Source: JAHTBL01 sp038532735 (GTDB lineage: Bacteria > Pseudomonadota > Alphaproteobacteria > Rhodobacterales > Rhodobacteraceae). From it: a stretch of 64,000 nucleotides of DNA. The stretch spans positions 324,335 to 388,334 of the forward strand of contig JBCBAC010000002.1 in the NCBI GenBank assembly GCA_038532735.1, in the 5' to 3' direction. Shown piece by piece: positions 17,240-26,168 of this stretch; within the stretch, counting starts at the first letter, position 1; every line of letters starts with the position of its first letter. The position numbers and the translations under genes were made by a program. The notes beneath the pieces were generated by a model. The model saw nothing but the letters and a program-made list of their open reading frames with translations. It was not told the DNA's origin and made no database searches.

Positions 17240-19320
17240 GCCTGAGCCTTCGCAGCGGTCCCGTGATAGAGTGGTGCGCTGTTGCGGAGAGAGAGCGTTG
17301 TTACCGGTCTGACGACCTTCGACGGAACCCGGATTTGGGGCTTTGCGCAGTCGATCGACGCGGCGTAGCCAGGAACCAACTCCGACAGACCGCGCCGGAC
17401 CTCCGCCTCGTCGCATGCACTGGCGGCTTTCTCCAGCCGAAGCATCGCGGCCCTCAGACGTGCGATTGGCACGCCTGCCGGCAAAGCGGCGCGCACACCC
17501 GGTACCAGCCCTTCTCGCATTTCCTCATCCGCATCGAAAAGCTCCTCGAAGAGCTTTTCTCCGGGTCTCGTGCCAATGACCTTGATATGAATATCTTTCT
17601 CTGGCTCCAGTCCGGCGAGCCGGATCATGCGATGGGCAAGGTCCAGAATTTTTACCGGTTTCCCCATATCGAGAACGAGAATTTCACCAAGGGCAGAACG
17701 CCGCTCGATCCCTTGTGCCGCTGCAAGCAACGTCAGTTGGACCGCTTCACTGATCGTCATGAAGTAGCGCTCCATTCTTGTGTCCGTCAGCGTCAGAGGG
17801 CCACCCGCTGCAATTTGCCTTTGGAACAATGGGATCAGCGAACCCGAGGATCCAAGCACATTGCCAAACCGAACAACGAAAAAGCGTGTCTGCTCTTCGG
17901 TTTCCAGCATGATGCGGTCCTGCGCTTGACAGTAGAACTCAGCAACCCGTTTGGTGGCGCCCATCACATTTGTTGTGTTGACAGCCTTGTCAGTCGAAAT
18001 CTGGACATTGGCGATCGCACCGACAGCGCGCGCAGCATCCGCAACGTTACGCGCACCAATGACGTTGGTGAGAACCCCTTCACACGGATCGCGCTCAACA
18101 ATGGGAACATGCTTCAGCGCAGCGGCGTTGAAGACCAGCTCTGGTTTGTGCGCGCCAAAAATCTCGTCCAAACGCTTCGCATCGCGAATTGACGCTACAT
18201 AAACCCGGCGCCGCACCTTTGGGAAATCGCGCTGAAGATCCATGTCGATGGAGTAGGCGTTGTATTCACTTGAATCGATCAAAGCGAGTTCGGATGGCTC
18301 GAAAGACGCGATCTGGCGAGCAAGCTCTGATCCGATTGAGCCACCCGCACCAGTGACGAGGACGCGTCGCCCATTTATCATACGGCGCAGCATGGATCTT
18401 TCGACAACCCGTTGAGGTCGATTGAGGATCTCATCAGGATCAATCGTACGTGTCGTGCTCGTTTGACCTTTGGCGTCAAAGGCGTCTGTCTCACCCAAGT
18501 GGGGGAGCCGCGTGACCGGGATGCTTTGGCGCCGAGCCCAATCCAAGATCATCTCGATCCCATCGCTATCGAAGTGGGTCAGGGGCGCAGTCAGAAAGAT
18601 CTTATGAGGAGCCTCACATTTGCCAATCGCCTCAATCACGTCCTCGGGCGCGCGGACTGACCCCACAATAAGGGCGTCATGGAAATACAGATGTTCACGC
18701 CCACGTGCATCATCAACAATACCAACGGCCCGGTAGCGAGCGCCGGGTTGTCTCAGGGATCTCAAAAAGAGATCGCAATTCGCACCGCTCCCAATGATCA
18801 AAACGGGAATACGTTCGTCGTGCCTCTTCTCAGGCCGATTGCGCTTGAGTTCACCCCGCCGAGCGGCAATCCGGGGCGCACATAATGCGGGTGCTGCAAT
18901 GAGGAACTGAACAATAGAGGTCGCAATTGACTGCTGAACGCTCAATGCGTGTAGCGCTCCAGCCGCGATCAGGATCACCGCCAAAACACCGCCCAGAACC
19001 GGTGCAAGACCGCGCAACGAAAAGGAGCGCGCATCCGCCCGGTAAATCTTGGAGAAAGGCAAAATGAGCGCGCCACAAATCATCGTCAACGCAATGAAAT
19101 GGACGAGTTGCAACGAAAGCTGCGGCGCGGTTGATGAGACACCCGTCAATAGTGCAGCACCGGTCGCCGAGAAACCGAGCGCTATGATATCAAGCAAGTA
19201 AAAGCGCCAGTTTCTGCAAAGCTGAGTTAAGAAATGTACCTCAGTCGGCCGGGTCGATCTCTGATGACCTGTAGAGAACGCAGGGCGCAATGAGTGCGCC
19301 CAATCAAAAAATGAATCCAT
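17236..19320 (-). CDS. Nucleoside-diphosphate-sugar 4,6-dehydratase, membrane form (FlaA1/CapD/PglF family)
   Basis: A 694-aa full-length WbpM/PglF-type enzyme. About four membrane segments lie at 40-145. A first Rossmann domain follows (PVLIIGSGANCD at 172-183), then the catalytic SDR domain starting VLVTGAGGSIGSELARQ (320-336). The active-site stretch STDKAVNTTNVMGATK and RPGEKLFEELF near 590 are intact. It would convert UDP-GlcNAc to the 4-keto-6-deoxy sugar, the first step toward bacillosamine- or QuiNAc-type sugars. It is coupled by ATGA to a PglA-like transferase. The upstream 663-bp gap contains a TTAA-rich CtrA-like element. Confidence 0.88.
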   Translation of the reverse strand: MDSFFDWAHSLRPAFSTGHQRSTRPTEVHFLTQLCRNWRFYLLDIIALGFSATGAALLTGVSSTAPQLSLQLVHFIALTMICGALILPFSKIYRADARSFSLRGLAPVLGGVLAVILIAAGALHALSVQQSIATSIVQFLIAAPALCAPRIAARRGELKRNRPEKRHDERIPVLIIGSGANCDLFLRSLRQPGARYRAVGIVDDARGREHLYFHDALIVGSVRAPEDVIEAIGKCEAPHKIFLTAPLTHFDSDGIEMILDWARRQSIPVTRLPHLGETDAFDAKGQTSTTRTIDPDEILNRPQRVVERSMLRRMINGRRVLVTGAGGSIGSELARQIASFEPSELALIDSSEYNAYSIDMDLQRDFPKVRRRVYVASIRDAKRLDEIFGAHKPELVFNAAALKHVPIVERDPCEGVLTNVIGARNVADAARAVGAIANVQISTDKAVNTTNVMGATKRVAEFYCQAQDRIMLETEEQTRFFVVRFGNVLGSSGSLIPLFQRQIAAGGPLTLTDTRMERYFMTISEAVQLTLLAAAQGIERRSALGEILVLDMGKPVKILDLAHRMIRLAGLEPEKDIHIKVIGTRPGEKLFEELFDADEEMREGLVPGVRAALPAGVPIARLRAAMLRLEKAASACDEAEVRRGLSELVPGYAASIDCAKPQIRVPSKVVRPVTTLSLRNSAPLYHGTAAKAQA

Positions 19321-19578
19321 CTAAATTACACCCCGCCGCGATTAAATACTGGCGCTCAAATGCCTCTACAAACAGCCCGATAAGGGCCTTAATTCTTGTC
19401 CCAACCAATTTTGCATTTCTTATTTTTGGGCGTCAGATTGATGGCCTGTTTGCACAAATTCAGGTGTGCAACCCAATCTCTTTCGCCAAAACGAACCGCG
19501 ATACGCGCGATCCACACTCAATAAAAAATGGTCTTGTCTTGCGCTCAGCTATTCCGAGCAAATGAAGCGATAAAAATG

Positions 19579-19603
19579 TTAATGTGTCTTAACCGTCCAT
19601 TAA
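19579..19603. promoter_or_regulatory. TTAA-repeat cluster resembling a CtrA binding site
   Basis: Three TTAA tetramers occur at 19579, 19589 and 19600. The last two are separated by exactly 7 nt (TTAACCGTCCATTAA), which matches the alphaproteobacterial CtrA consensus TTAA-N7-TTAA. The cluster lies 38 nt before a possible small gene (19641) and 259 nt upstream of the dehydratase start. The motif is short and AT-rich, so chance is not excluded. Confidence 0.4.
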
Positions 19604-19640
19604 CGCTTATCGGGAGTCAACGAAAACCGTGGGGACTAAG

Positions 19641-19853
19641 GTGTTAACACTAGACCCGCCTAATCCATCTGCAGATGAAACATTATGGTCCATCCACAGA
19701 GTGCTATTCCATTTCTCATTCAAAGAAAGTCTTGAACTGTTTTTAGGCAATTGGGACCGACCAAGCGAAGCAGCATTGAAGATCGCTCATGCAAACCTGT
19801 CATACGGCCTCCAACCTTCAGAACCAGCCCGAAAACCGACACGGTGGAATTGA
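19641..19853 (+). CDS. Possible small protein (about 70 aa), unknown
   Basis: A GTG at 19641 lies 5 nt after GGGGA and opens a frame of about 70 codons with a protein-like centre (DETLWSIHRVLFHFSFKESLELFLGNWDRP). There is no recognisable domain, signal peptide or membrane span. A CtrA-like element stands just upstream in promoter position. The frame is not strongly biased in codon use, so this is a weak call. Confidence 0.25.
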   Translation: MLTLDPPNPSADETLWSIHRVLFHFSFKESLELFLGNWDRPSEAALKIAHANLSYGLQPSEPARKPTRWN

Positions 19854-19983
19854 ACTGGGCAACACCGCCTATAGATGAACTCCACCGCGGCAGGTCTGCC
19901 CAGCCTTAAAGAGAGGCATTGCGGAAACGATCAACGATAGCCCAATGAATTCTCACAGCTTGCAGGAGGCAAGAAAGGTTCAA

Positions 19984-20946
19984 TCAAAGATACCCATAAC
20001 GTCGCAACATCCAGCCTGACCGTCGTTGGACCTGTAATAAATCCTCTTTTGGCATTTTAGCCTCCCAAGACGCGTCGCGCGAAATGTGAAGGGCACCGCC
20101 CATTCGGATACGGCTTCCTGCGACCTGGTGTTTGGCTGAAATCTGCGCCAGATCAGGTGCATCTGGCAAAGTAGGGATCGCGCCGACCATTGCCAGAACA
20201 GGCTGGAGTGCTGCGACTGGATTAGCCGTGAAGTCTTCGTACCTGAGCCGGACTGATCGCTGTCTGCCGAGACGCGAGGCCGCAAACTCTGTCATCACGT
20301 TGAAAGCAATCCAACGATGCGCGGTCCGCAAAGCCGGAGCTCCACCAACGGGGCGTTGCACCCCGGCGCTTGGGTCCACGTCATGGGTCTTCATCATCGA
20401 CCAGGCGACACCACGTGCGTCGCGCATCAAATGCAAAAGCGACAGGTCGATACCCGATATTCTCGAAAGAGCGATAGCTCTACTTGGAGATTTTGAAGAA
20501 TCAACGATGACACGGCAGTTGGTCATTTGCCGGATCGCAGCAAAAAGGCGATATGTCAGCCACGCATAATCTCGGAAAGCGCGGGTCCAAGTCATAACCC
20601 CGATAAACTGCAATGGGTTACGCAACGCCTCAAAGCGTTCTGACAAGCGCCCGTAATACGCCATCGTACCGGGCGGTTCTCCATCCAGCCAATTCTCAAC
20701 AATGGCAGACCACAGTTCACAATCGCGAACATGCGACCCACACGCGCAGTATTCATCATTTGGCCAAACATGACGCGGAAGGTTCCCAAGCTCACCGGCC
20801 CCGAAGAGGCCTGGGAATTGCCCCAGAGCAATATCGACCACGGTCGAACCACTGCGTCCATAACCGCCGATATAGAGAACCGGGATGCGCGTCTTCGTAT
20901 CTTCTTTGAACGCTGCAGGCGAAATCTCCCGACTTTGGCGGGTCAT
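19984..20946 (-). CDS. Sulfotransferase family protein
   Basis: A 320-aa sulfotransferase. The 5'-PSB loop is YIGGYGRSGSTVVD (about 25-38), with a candidate 3'-PB segment around VIVDSSKSPSRAIAL and HLMRDARGVAWSM in the middle. The WPNDEYCACGSHVRDCELW stretch near 61-79 carries three cysteines, as seen in a subgroup of bacterial capsule-associated sulfotransferases. It overlaps the upstream glycosyltransferase stop (ATGA) and ends the Wzx-Wzy-GT transcript. Together with the sulfotransferase at 10832-11731 it suggests the glycan is sulfated. Confidence 0.8.
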   Translation of the reverse strand: MTRQSREISPAAFKEDTKTRIPVLYIGGYGRSGSTVVDIALGQFPGLFGAGELGNLPRHVWPNDEYCACGSHVRDCELWSAIVENWLDGEPPGTMAYYGRLSERFEALRNPLQFIGVMTWTRAFRDYAWLTYRLFAAIRQMTNCRVIVDSSKSPSRAIALSRISGIDLSLLHLMRDARGVAWSMMKTHDVDPSAGVQRPVGGAPALRTAHRWIAFNVMTEFAASRLGRQRSVRLRYEDFTANPVAALQPVLAMVGAIPTLPDAPDLAQISAKHQVAGSRIRMGGALHISRDASWEAKMPKEDLLQVQRRSGWMLRRYGYL

Positions 20947-22163
20947 AGCATGTCTTCCTTAGCGTCAGCGGACGTATTGTGCTTGGCCTTAGGGCTTTCG
21001 GTCAATTTCCGGTAAACTGCTGAGACGCTCGTGACATGTGCATCAATTGTCAGACCGCGGCTAAACCGCGCCGCGGCGTCGGTGATCTGGCGGCGCCTTT
21101 CCGGTTCGTCCAAGATTTTCTTGATGGCGGGCACAAATGCCGCCGGATTGCCGGGATCGACCAAAAAGCCGCTTTCCCCGTCCACGATTGCCTCGGGGTT
21201 ACCCCCATGATGAGTGGCTACGACAGGCGTGCCAAGATGCATCGCCTCGATCAAGGTTCGTCCAAATGGTTCGTCCAGCGCAGTGACGGCTAAGACTTCG
21301 ACTGCTGATAGCAAAGGCTCTACTGGCGTCCGGTGGCCCATCAGATGCACGTGGCCCATCAAACCCAGTTCTTCGACCAGCGCTTTACAACGCATTTCAA
21401 CACCTAGTCCTGCCACAGGTTCGGCCCCAAACACGACACCATGAACGGAACGATTAGGCATAGCCATGCGCATCTCTTGGATAACGCGAATGAAATGGTC
21501 CGGCCGCTTGCGAGGCGTCAGCGCCCCAAAATATCCAATGACAATGGCATCCGAAGGCGCTCCAATCTCGGCCAAGAGTGCCCTGCGCGCGAGATCACGG
21601 TCTGGCAAATCCGGTGACAACTTGAACGGGCTCCGTACCACCTCAAATCGGTTTGCGACGGGAAGGATTGGACGCGATGGGCGCGAAAACTCTGACACCG
21701 ACAGGATCCGATCTGCAAACAGTGGGGCAATCAGATTGACGCCTCGGGCCTCTGGGGCTTGTCTGTGATGCCACAAGAACCGAGCGCCTGCGATCTTTGC
21801 TGGCAAGGCCCAACTCGCATGCATACCACCGTCATTGGTGTGCACGATATCAATCCGTTCACGTCGCAGCAGACGCACAAGCGCAGGAACCGAGCGCAGC
21901 AGGTAGCTGGGAAACGACGCATCGCCCTTCCCCTGTTTCAAGCGCCCAGCCAGAACAGGTGGCTGCTCCAGACGAAGTGTGCGCAATCCAAGCTCTGAAA
22001 CATGGCGACCAAGTTCACCCGGCTTCCCATGCAGCAGGATGGTCGGGCAGAATTCGCTTTGATCAAGTTGCGCAGCCAGCGTCAGCGAAGAGGTGTGGCT
22101 GCCGCCAATTGTGTCCCCGTCTGTGTAGGGAAACAGCACGCGGATCCGGTTCTGCTTCGTCAT
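20943..22163 (-). CDS. Glycosyltransferase family 4
   Basis: About 406-aa GT-B enzyme. The N-terminal domain has VLFPYTDGDTIGGSHTSSLTLA and DIVHTNDGGMHASWALPAK. The C-terminal domain has VIGYFGALTPRKRPDHFIRV and ALDEPFGRTLIEAMHLGTPVV with the E-x7-E donor motif. The open frame extends 61 codons further upstream into the polymerase gene, but the ATG at 22163 overlaps that gene's stop (ATGA) and gives a standard start. Sugar specificity cannot be read. It is flanked by the Wzy polymerase and a sulfotransferase. Confidence 0.85.
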   Translation of the reverse strand: MTKQNRIRVLFPYTDGDTIGGSHTSSLTLAAQLDQSEFCPTILLHGKPGELGRHVSELGLRTLRLEQPPVLAGRLKQGKGDASFPSYLLRSVPALVRLLRRERIDIVHTNDGGMHASWALPAKIAGARFLWHHRQAPEARGVNLIAPLFADRILSVSEFSRPSRPILPVANRFEVVRSPFKLSPDLPDRDLARRALLAEIGAPSDAIVIGYFGALTPRKRPDHFIRVIQEMRMAMPNRSVHGVVFGAEPVAGLGVEMRCKALVEELGLMGHVHLMGHRTPVEPLLSAVEVLAVTALDEPFGRTLIEAMHLGTPVVATHHGGNPEAIVDGESGFLVDPGNPAAFVPAIKKILDEPERRRQITDAAARFSRGLTIDAHVTSVSAVYRKLTESPKAKHNTSADAKEDML

Positions 22164-23416
22164 GGACGGCTCATTGGTTTCATGTTCAGCCGACTGGCCG
22201 CCAAGGCGAGCGCAAGCGTCAACGGAACGATCCAAAACCGGGCATAAAAATGGGCGTATGTATTTAACATGACCGCATAGATCAGAGTGATCGTCAGCGC
22301 GATCACGCCATGCGTTGGCGCACGGGCCAGAGCGATAGAAGCCCAAGCAAGGGTGATCCCGGTCATCAACAGCAATATCAGGCCGCTAAAGGATAGTAGT
22401 CCGCCCTCGGTGAGCAACAGCAGGTACGAGTTGTGAACGGGCACACCATGAGAGCTGATTTCGCGATACTGATCTGCTCCGAGACCGATCAGCAGGGTGT
22501 CACGGGCGATACCAACAGCCTCTCCAATCAGATAATATCGATCTTCAAACGTCCCCGCTTGGCTAAGGTCACCAGTCGTCAATGCGCCCAAGACGCGCTC
22601 GCGGAACACATCCGGAAGGATCGTGTCGCCTGCGAATATGACGGTCGCTGCCGCCGCAGCAACTAACACGACATATCCAAGCAAGAAACGCGGTGAACCA
22701 CTGAAAAGCGCCGTCACCGTAATCCCGAAGGTCGTGAGCAAGAGGCCGGTATTGGAACCGGTCAGAAGGATTCCATAAAGCAGAACCGGCATGAGAAGGG
22801 CTACCTTCCACCGGCTGATCTCTCTCATAAGCGCCAAGTTGAGCAAGAGAACCATCGCAATCGCGCCGAGCGTCGCAGCAGCATTCTCTCGTTCGACGAG
22901 TGAGCGCATTCGACCGCTTGCGGACACCAGACGCCAATCTGGGTCTGGTACGAAGTGCACAACGTAGGCGCCATAGGCCATGACAACGGCAATCGACAAC
23001 ACAAAGACCTTTAACAGCATCACGGTCTCTCGATACGTCCGCCCCGCAAGTACAAAGACAATGACGACCAACGAAAAGACGTATTGCAGCACGATCACGA
23101 CCAAGGATTGCATGTCGCCCTGGGCGATTGAACCGATGGTCAGGCCAGTCACAATCGCCAGCGCACCACACAACCAAAGCGGGGTTAACATCCCGAAGGG
23201 TGCGCGCGGCAAGTTTCCTTTCAGCAGCATCACCAAGAGCGTGGCGCAAGCTGCTGCATCCGCAAGCGTCAGGTATACGACATCCAGCCGAAAATAGTTC
23301 ATCGGCGACAGGAAGACGGTGAGCGCTGCCAGCTTTGCATCGAGGCTTCCAAGACGAGAGGCAGCACGGTTATGCGGCACCCGCGACGTGACATTGGATA
23401 TCGGTAATACTGTCAT
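22160..23416 (-). CDS. O-antigen polymerase/ligase-like membrane protein (Wzy-like)
   Basis: A 418-aa integral membrane protein with about ten to eleven predicted spans. The large loop after the middle (about 290-335) contains RDTLLIGLGADQYREISSHGVPVHNSYLLLLTEGGLLSF, which has the GxG...HNxYL pattern of the Wzy_C/O-antigen ligase family. It would polymerise repeat units at the periplasmic face. It sits between the flippase (overlap ATGA) and a glycosyltransferase (ATGA). A ligase role is possible, but the neighbouring Wzx makes polymerase more likely. Confidence 0.82.
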   Translation of the reverse strand: MTVLPISNVTSRVPHNRAASRLGSLDAKLAALTVFLSPMNYFRLDVVYLTLADAAACATLLVMLLKGNLPRAPFGMLTPLWLCGALAIVTGLTIGSIAQGDMQSLVVIVLQYVFSLVVIVFVLAGRTYRETVMLLKVFVLSIAVVMAYGAYVVHFVPDPDWRLVSASGRMRSLVERENAAATLGAIAMVLLLNLALMREISRWKVALLMPVLLYGILLTGSNTGLLLTTFGITVTALFSGSPRFLLGYVVLVAAAAATVIFAGDTILPDVFRERVLGALTTGDLSQAGTFEDRYYLIGEAVGIARDTLLIGLGADQYREISSHGVPVHNSYLLLLTEGGLLSFSGLILLLMTGITLAWASIALARAPTHGVIALTITLIYAVMLNTYAHFYARFWIVPLTLALALAASRLNMKPMSRP

Positions 23417-24741
23417 GTCGCGTTCACCGCTCTGCGCGCCAACGTTGATCGTAGAACGAAAGCGGCCGCGATCAGCCAGACCAGATTACAGAGCAGATGG
23501 GTTGCAGCCGCGCCTTCTGCTCCGAACTGAAAGGTCATAGGCCAAAACGCGATAAAAAAGAGTGTTGTCACGAAGAGCCGCAGCAGAACGAGCGGGACAT
23601 CGCGATCAAGGCTCAACATCGCAGGGACAACGGCCACGCCGGCCAACAGGACAGCAGAAGCCGAAATCTGTATGCCAACCACAACCGAGGCAGGACGGAA
23701 GTCTTCGGTGAAGATAAAGACGATCAGCGGCTCGATCCAGAAAAGGACGGGGACGACAACGGCAACCAAAACCAGTAGAAAGGCGGCAGATGCCCCGAAG
23801 ATGAGCCGTGACAGCCTCCCGTCGTCGCGCGATACCGCGACACGCGCAAGCTCTGGATAAAGGGCTTGTGCCAGCGGACGACCAAGGCGCAATCCCGCTT
23901 GGGCGCTGCGCTTGGCGATATGGTAGTATCCAACAGCTGCGGGCGACACGATGGTCGCCAGAAGGATCACATCAAGCCGTTGCGTCGCTTGGCGCAAAAT
24001 GACAGCTGCGTTGCTGTTGAAAAACATTCGCAGCAAACCCGGGTTCTCACGCAAGGCATGCAACGGACCTTTGGCGTCTCCCCCCTCTAATTGCTCGGCC
24101 ATCACGCGTCGCCCGAGGACGTAGGCCAATATGCCGTCCGCCAAAGAGAAGATAATGACAATCGCGACGAACGCCTCGGGCCCAGCGCCGGACATCGCCA
24201 CAAGGATTGTGACAATCAGCCGAACCACGGCTGTGATCGCGTCAAGTCTTGCGAGCCTGTCGAAACGGTCAAAAAGCCGTAAAAGGGCCAGTCCAGTTGG
24301 TCGAAAAGAGACCGCCAAAGCAAAAGCTGCAATCTGCAAAAGCTGAACACGGTCTTCGAGGTTGAGCAACGGCGCTACCAATTTGGCCAAGGCAAAGGCG
24401 ACAAATGCAGCTGCCAGACCAAGTACCAGATCGACGATGGTGGAAAATCTGATCAGCGTGCGGAACCGTTGCGCGTCTCCTCGCTCAAGCGCTTCACTGC
24501 CAAAGCGCATCACAGCTTGCCATGGTTCAAGGTGAACGATCAAAGCAGTCAAGCGCATGTAGGCTTCCACCAATGCGACGATCGCAAGGCCATCCGCTCC
24601 CAAGGCGCGCGCTGTCGCGGCCATCGCGATCAGACTGCACAGGCTGACCACAATCTGCGATGAGAAGATCCAGCCGACATTGCGCAGGATACGGGCAGTC
24701 ATCTTCTTGTCGTCGGCTGAACTGGAGGACAAGCTGATCAT
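23413..24741 (-). CDS. Oligosaccharide flippase (Wzx-like, MATE/MVF superfamily)
   Basis: About 442 aa with 12 to 14 membrane spans. The start region NVGWIFSSQIVVSLCSLIAMAATARALGADG and the loop NSNAAVILRQATQRLDVILLATIVSPAAVGYYHIAKR match the Polysacc_synt family. It would flip undecaprenyl-linked repeat units across the inner membrane. An upstream in-frame ATG exists, but the ATG at 24741 overlaps the stop of the lyase-like gene (ATGA), in line with the coupled operon style. It pairs with the Wzy-like polymerase directly downstream. Confidence 0.85.
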   Translation of the reverse strand: MISLSSSSADDKKMTARILRNVGWIFSSQIVVSLCSLIAMAATARALGADGLAIVALVEAYMRLTALIVHLEPWQAVMRFGSEALERGDAQRFRTLIRFSTIVDLVLGLAAAFVAFALAKLVAPLLNLEDRVQLLQIAAFALAVSFRPTGLALLRLFDRFDRLARLDAITAVVRLIVTILVAMSGAGPEAFVAIVIIFSLADGILAYVLGRRVMAEQLEGGDAKGPLHALRENPGLLRMFFNSNAAVILRQATQRLDVILLATIVSPAAVGYYHIAKRSAQAGLRLGRPLAQALYPELARVAVSRDDGRLSRLIFGASAAFLLVLVAVVVPVLFWIEPLIVFIFTEDFRPASVVVGIQISASAVLLAGVAVVPAMLSLDRDVPLVLLRLFVTTLFFIAFWPMTFQFGAEGAAATHLLCNLVWLIAAAFVLRSTLARRAVNAT

Positions 24742-26168
24742 TGCGAACCCAGAGTGTTTTGGGGAAGGTCCCCGGCCAGTGTCGCGAGCCATGTCTCCAA
24801 GTGGGACAGCCCCGTAGTCGCATCCAAAGCCCAAACATCATCAGGTCGATTAGGATCAAGAATGGCATGCGTTGCTTCCCATGCATCGGGGAACCCATCA
24901 CCATCTCGATCCTCTAGCGGTGGGGCCTCTGGAAGCTCTGGCCAACCGCCAACCTCGGACGGTGCGTTGATCACGCGGCCCGAACATGTAAACACGCTGT
25001 CGATGACAAATTGATCGAGGGCATCATGTTGACGCCGCCCGGGAATAGCATCTCCCGCATGTGTCATGACGTGCTTGAAGCCAGTTTCAGCAGTATAGAC
25101 AGGTGCCATGGTCTCAGCCGAGGTGGCAACAAGCGCCGCCTCGGCAACTGGATCCAGCAAACCCCCGCTGCGGCCTTTTCTGCAGTTATCCCGTGCTGGC
25201 GCATTGTTACCCCAAGCTGCAATCTCGATGGCTGACTCCGTCCAGTCGAAGGCCTGCAATGCTTCAGGAACATCGGTATTGGTACTGGGTCCGGGCAAGG
25301 CCGTGTTGCCCGCGTAAATCAGAAAAAGATCACCCGCGAGGTCGTACACTTCGCCGATTTGGCTAATCGGGTTGAAGAAAACGTTATTGATAACTTCGAC
25401 CGGGCCGATGGATGTCGCTTTAACATCCGGATTTCTATCGCGGTGATGTGCAAAGAGGTTTCGTAACAGACTTATGCGACCGCACTCAAAATCGGTCCCT
25501 TCGGTCGAGCAGATAAGCGCGCCCTTGGAGTGCCGTCCGTCAGGATGATTAGCCCGGTCAAGACTGAGCGCCAGCAGGCTATCAGCTAAAGTAATGTCAG
25601 CTGCAATTCCGTTTGAGACATGAATATTGAAGGTCTCATCCGTCGCAAAAGCCATCGAGAGATTGCCAAGATACAGACGCTTGGAATCTTCAATCGTTAC
25701 CGCATCGACAGTCGGTGATGGCTCTGTGCTCGGACCGGGCCTCAGCTTCAAGAAGCGCAAGATGACATCATGAACGTCTTCAAAGACGATCGGGCCATGA
25801 CTAGGCCCCTCAACGCGTATTTGAATTCCAGAACCAGGCGCGGTCTGACCGGCGATATAAAGGTTTGATCCCGGCCGAATAGGCCGGTCGACGACGACTG
25901 TGCCAGAGACAGCAAAGATGCAAACGCGCGGTTTGTCATCGTTTTCTGCGCACGCGCGCAGGCTACCAGATCCTTCATTGGCAAGGTTGGTCACGCGGAT
26001 CACATCCCCGCCTTTCCAGCCCGTCGCAAATGCGCCATAGCCATCTGCACCCGGAAATGCTGCCTCTTCACAGAACGCCTGCCCGGCAACAAGCAACGCC
26101 GCCAGAATAGCCAAAGAACGGCGTCGCCGAACCACGGGAGATGGGTTAAACAAATCGATGTTTTGCAT
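24738..26168 (-). CDS. Secreted pectate lyase-like beta-helix protein
   Basis: About 476 aa. A basic N-terminus (VVRRRRSLAILAALLVAGQAFC) forms a signal peptide. The mature part begins AAFPGADGYGAFATGWKGGDV, the usual opening of PL1-like right-handed beta-helix proteins, with SGSLRAC, GSNLYIAGQTAPG and later ISLLRNLFAHHRDRNPDVK, which holds a family-typical basic cluster. The C-terminus has RDGDGFPDAWE, a calcium-binding motif common in secreted lyases. It probably trims or releases the exopolysaccharide in the periplasm or outside. The ATG at 26168 lies 23 nt inside the end of the kinase gene; an alternative start at 26246 overlaps more. Confidence 0.78.
   Translation of the reverse strand: MQNIDLFNPSPVVRRRRSLAILAALLVAGQAFCEEAAFPGADGYGAFATGWKGGDVIRVTNLANEGSGSLRACAENDDKPRVCIFAVSGTVVVDRPIRPGSNLYIAGQTAPGSGIQIRVEGPSHGPIVFEDVHDVILRFLKLRPGPSTEPSPTVDAVTIEDSKRLYLGNLSMAFATDETFNIHVSNGIAADITLADSLLALSLDRANHPDGRHSKGALICSTEGTDFECGRISLLRNLFAHHRDRNPDVKATSIGPVEVINNVFFNPISQIGEVYDLAGDLFLIYAGNTALPGPSTNTDVPEALQAFDWTESAIEIAAWGNNAPARDNCRKGRSGGLLDPVAEAALVATSAETMAPVYTAETGFKHVMTHAGDAIPGRRQHDALDQFVIDSVFTCSGRVINAPSEVGGWPELPEAPPLEDRDGDGFPDAWEATHAILDPNRPDDVWALDATTGLSHLETWLATLAGDLPQNTLGSQ

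Larger units (their letters stand above)
19321..19983. other. Intergenic gap (663 bp), AT-rich
   Basis: It contains the promoter region of the dehydratase gene, a cluster of three TTAA half-sites at 19579-19603, and a short plus-strand frame at 19641-19853 described separately with low confidence. A tandem minus-strand unit ends at 19984. Nothing else could be recognised. Confidence 0.5.
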
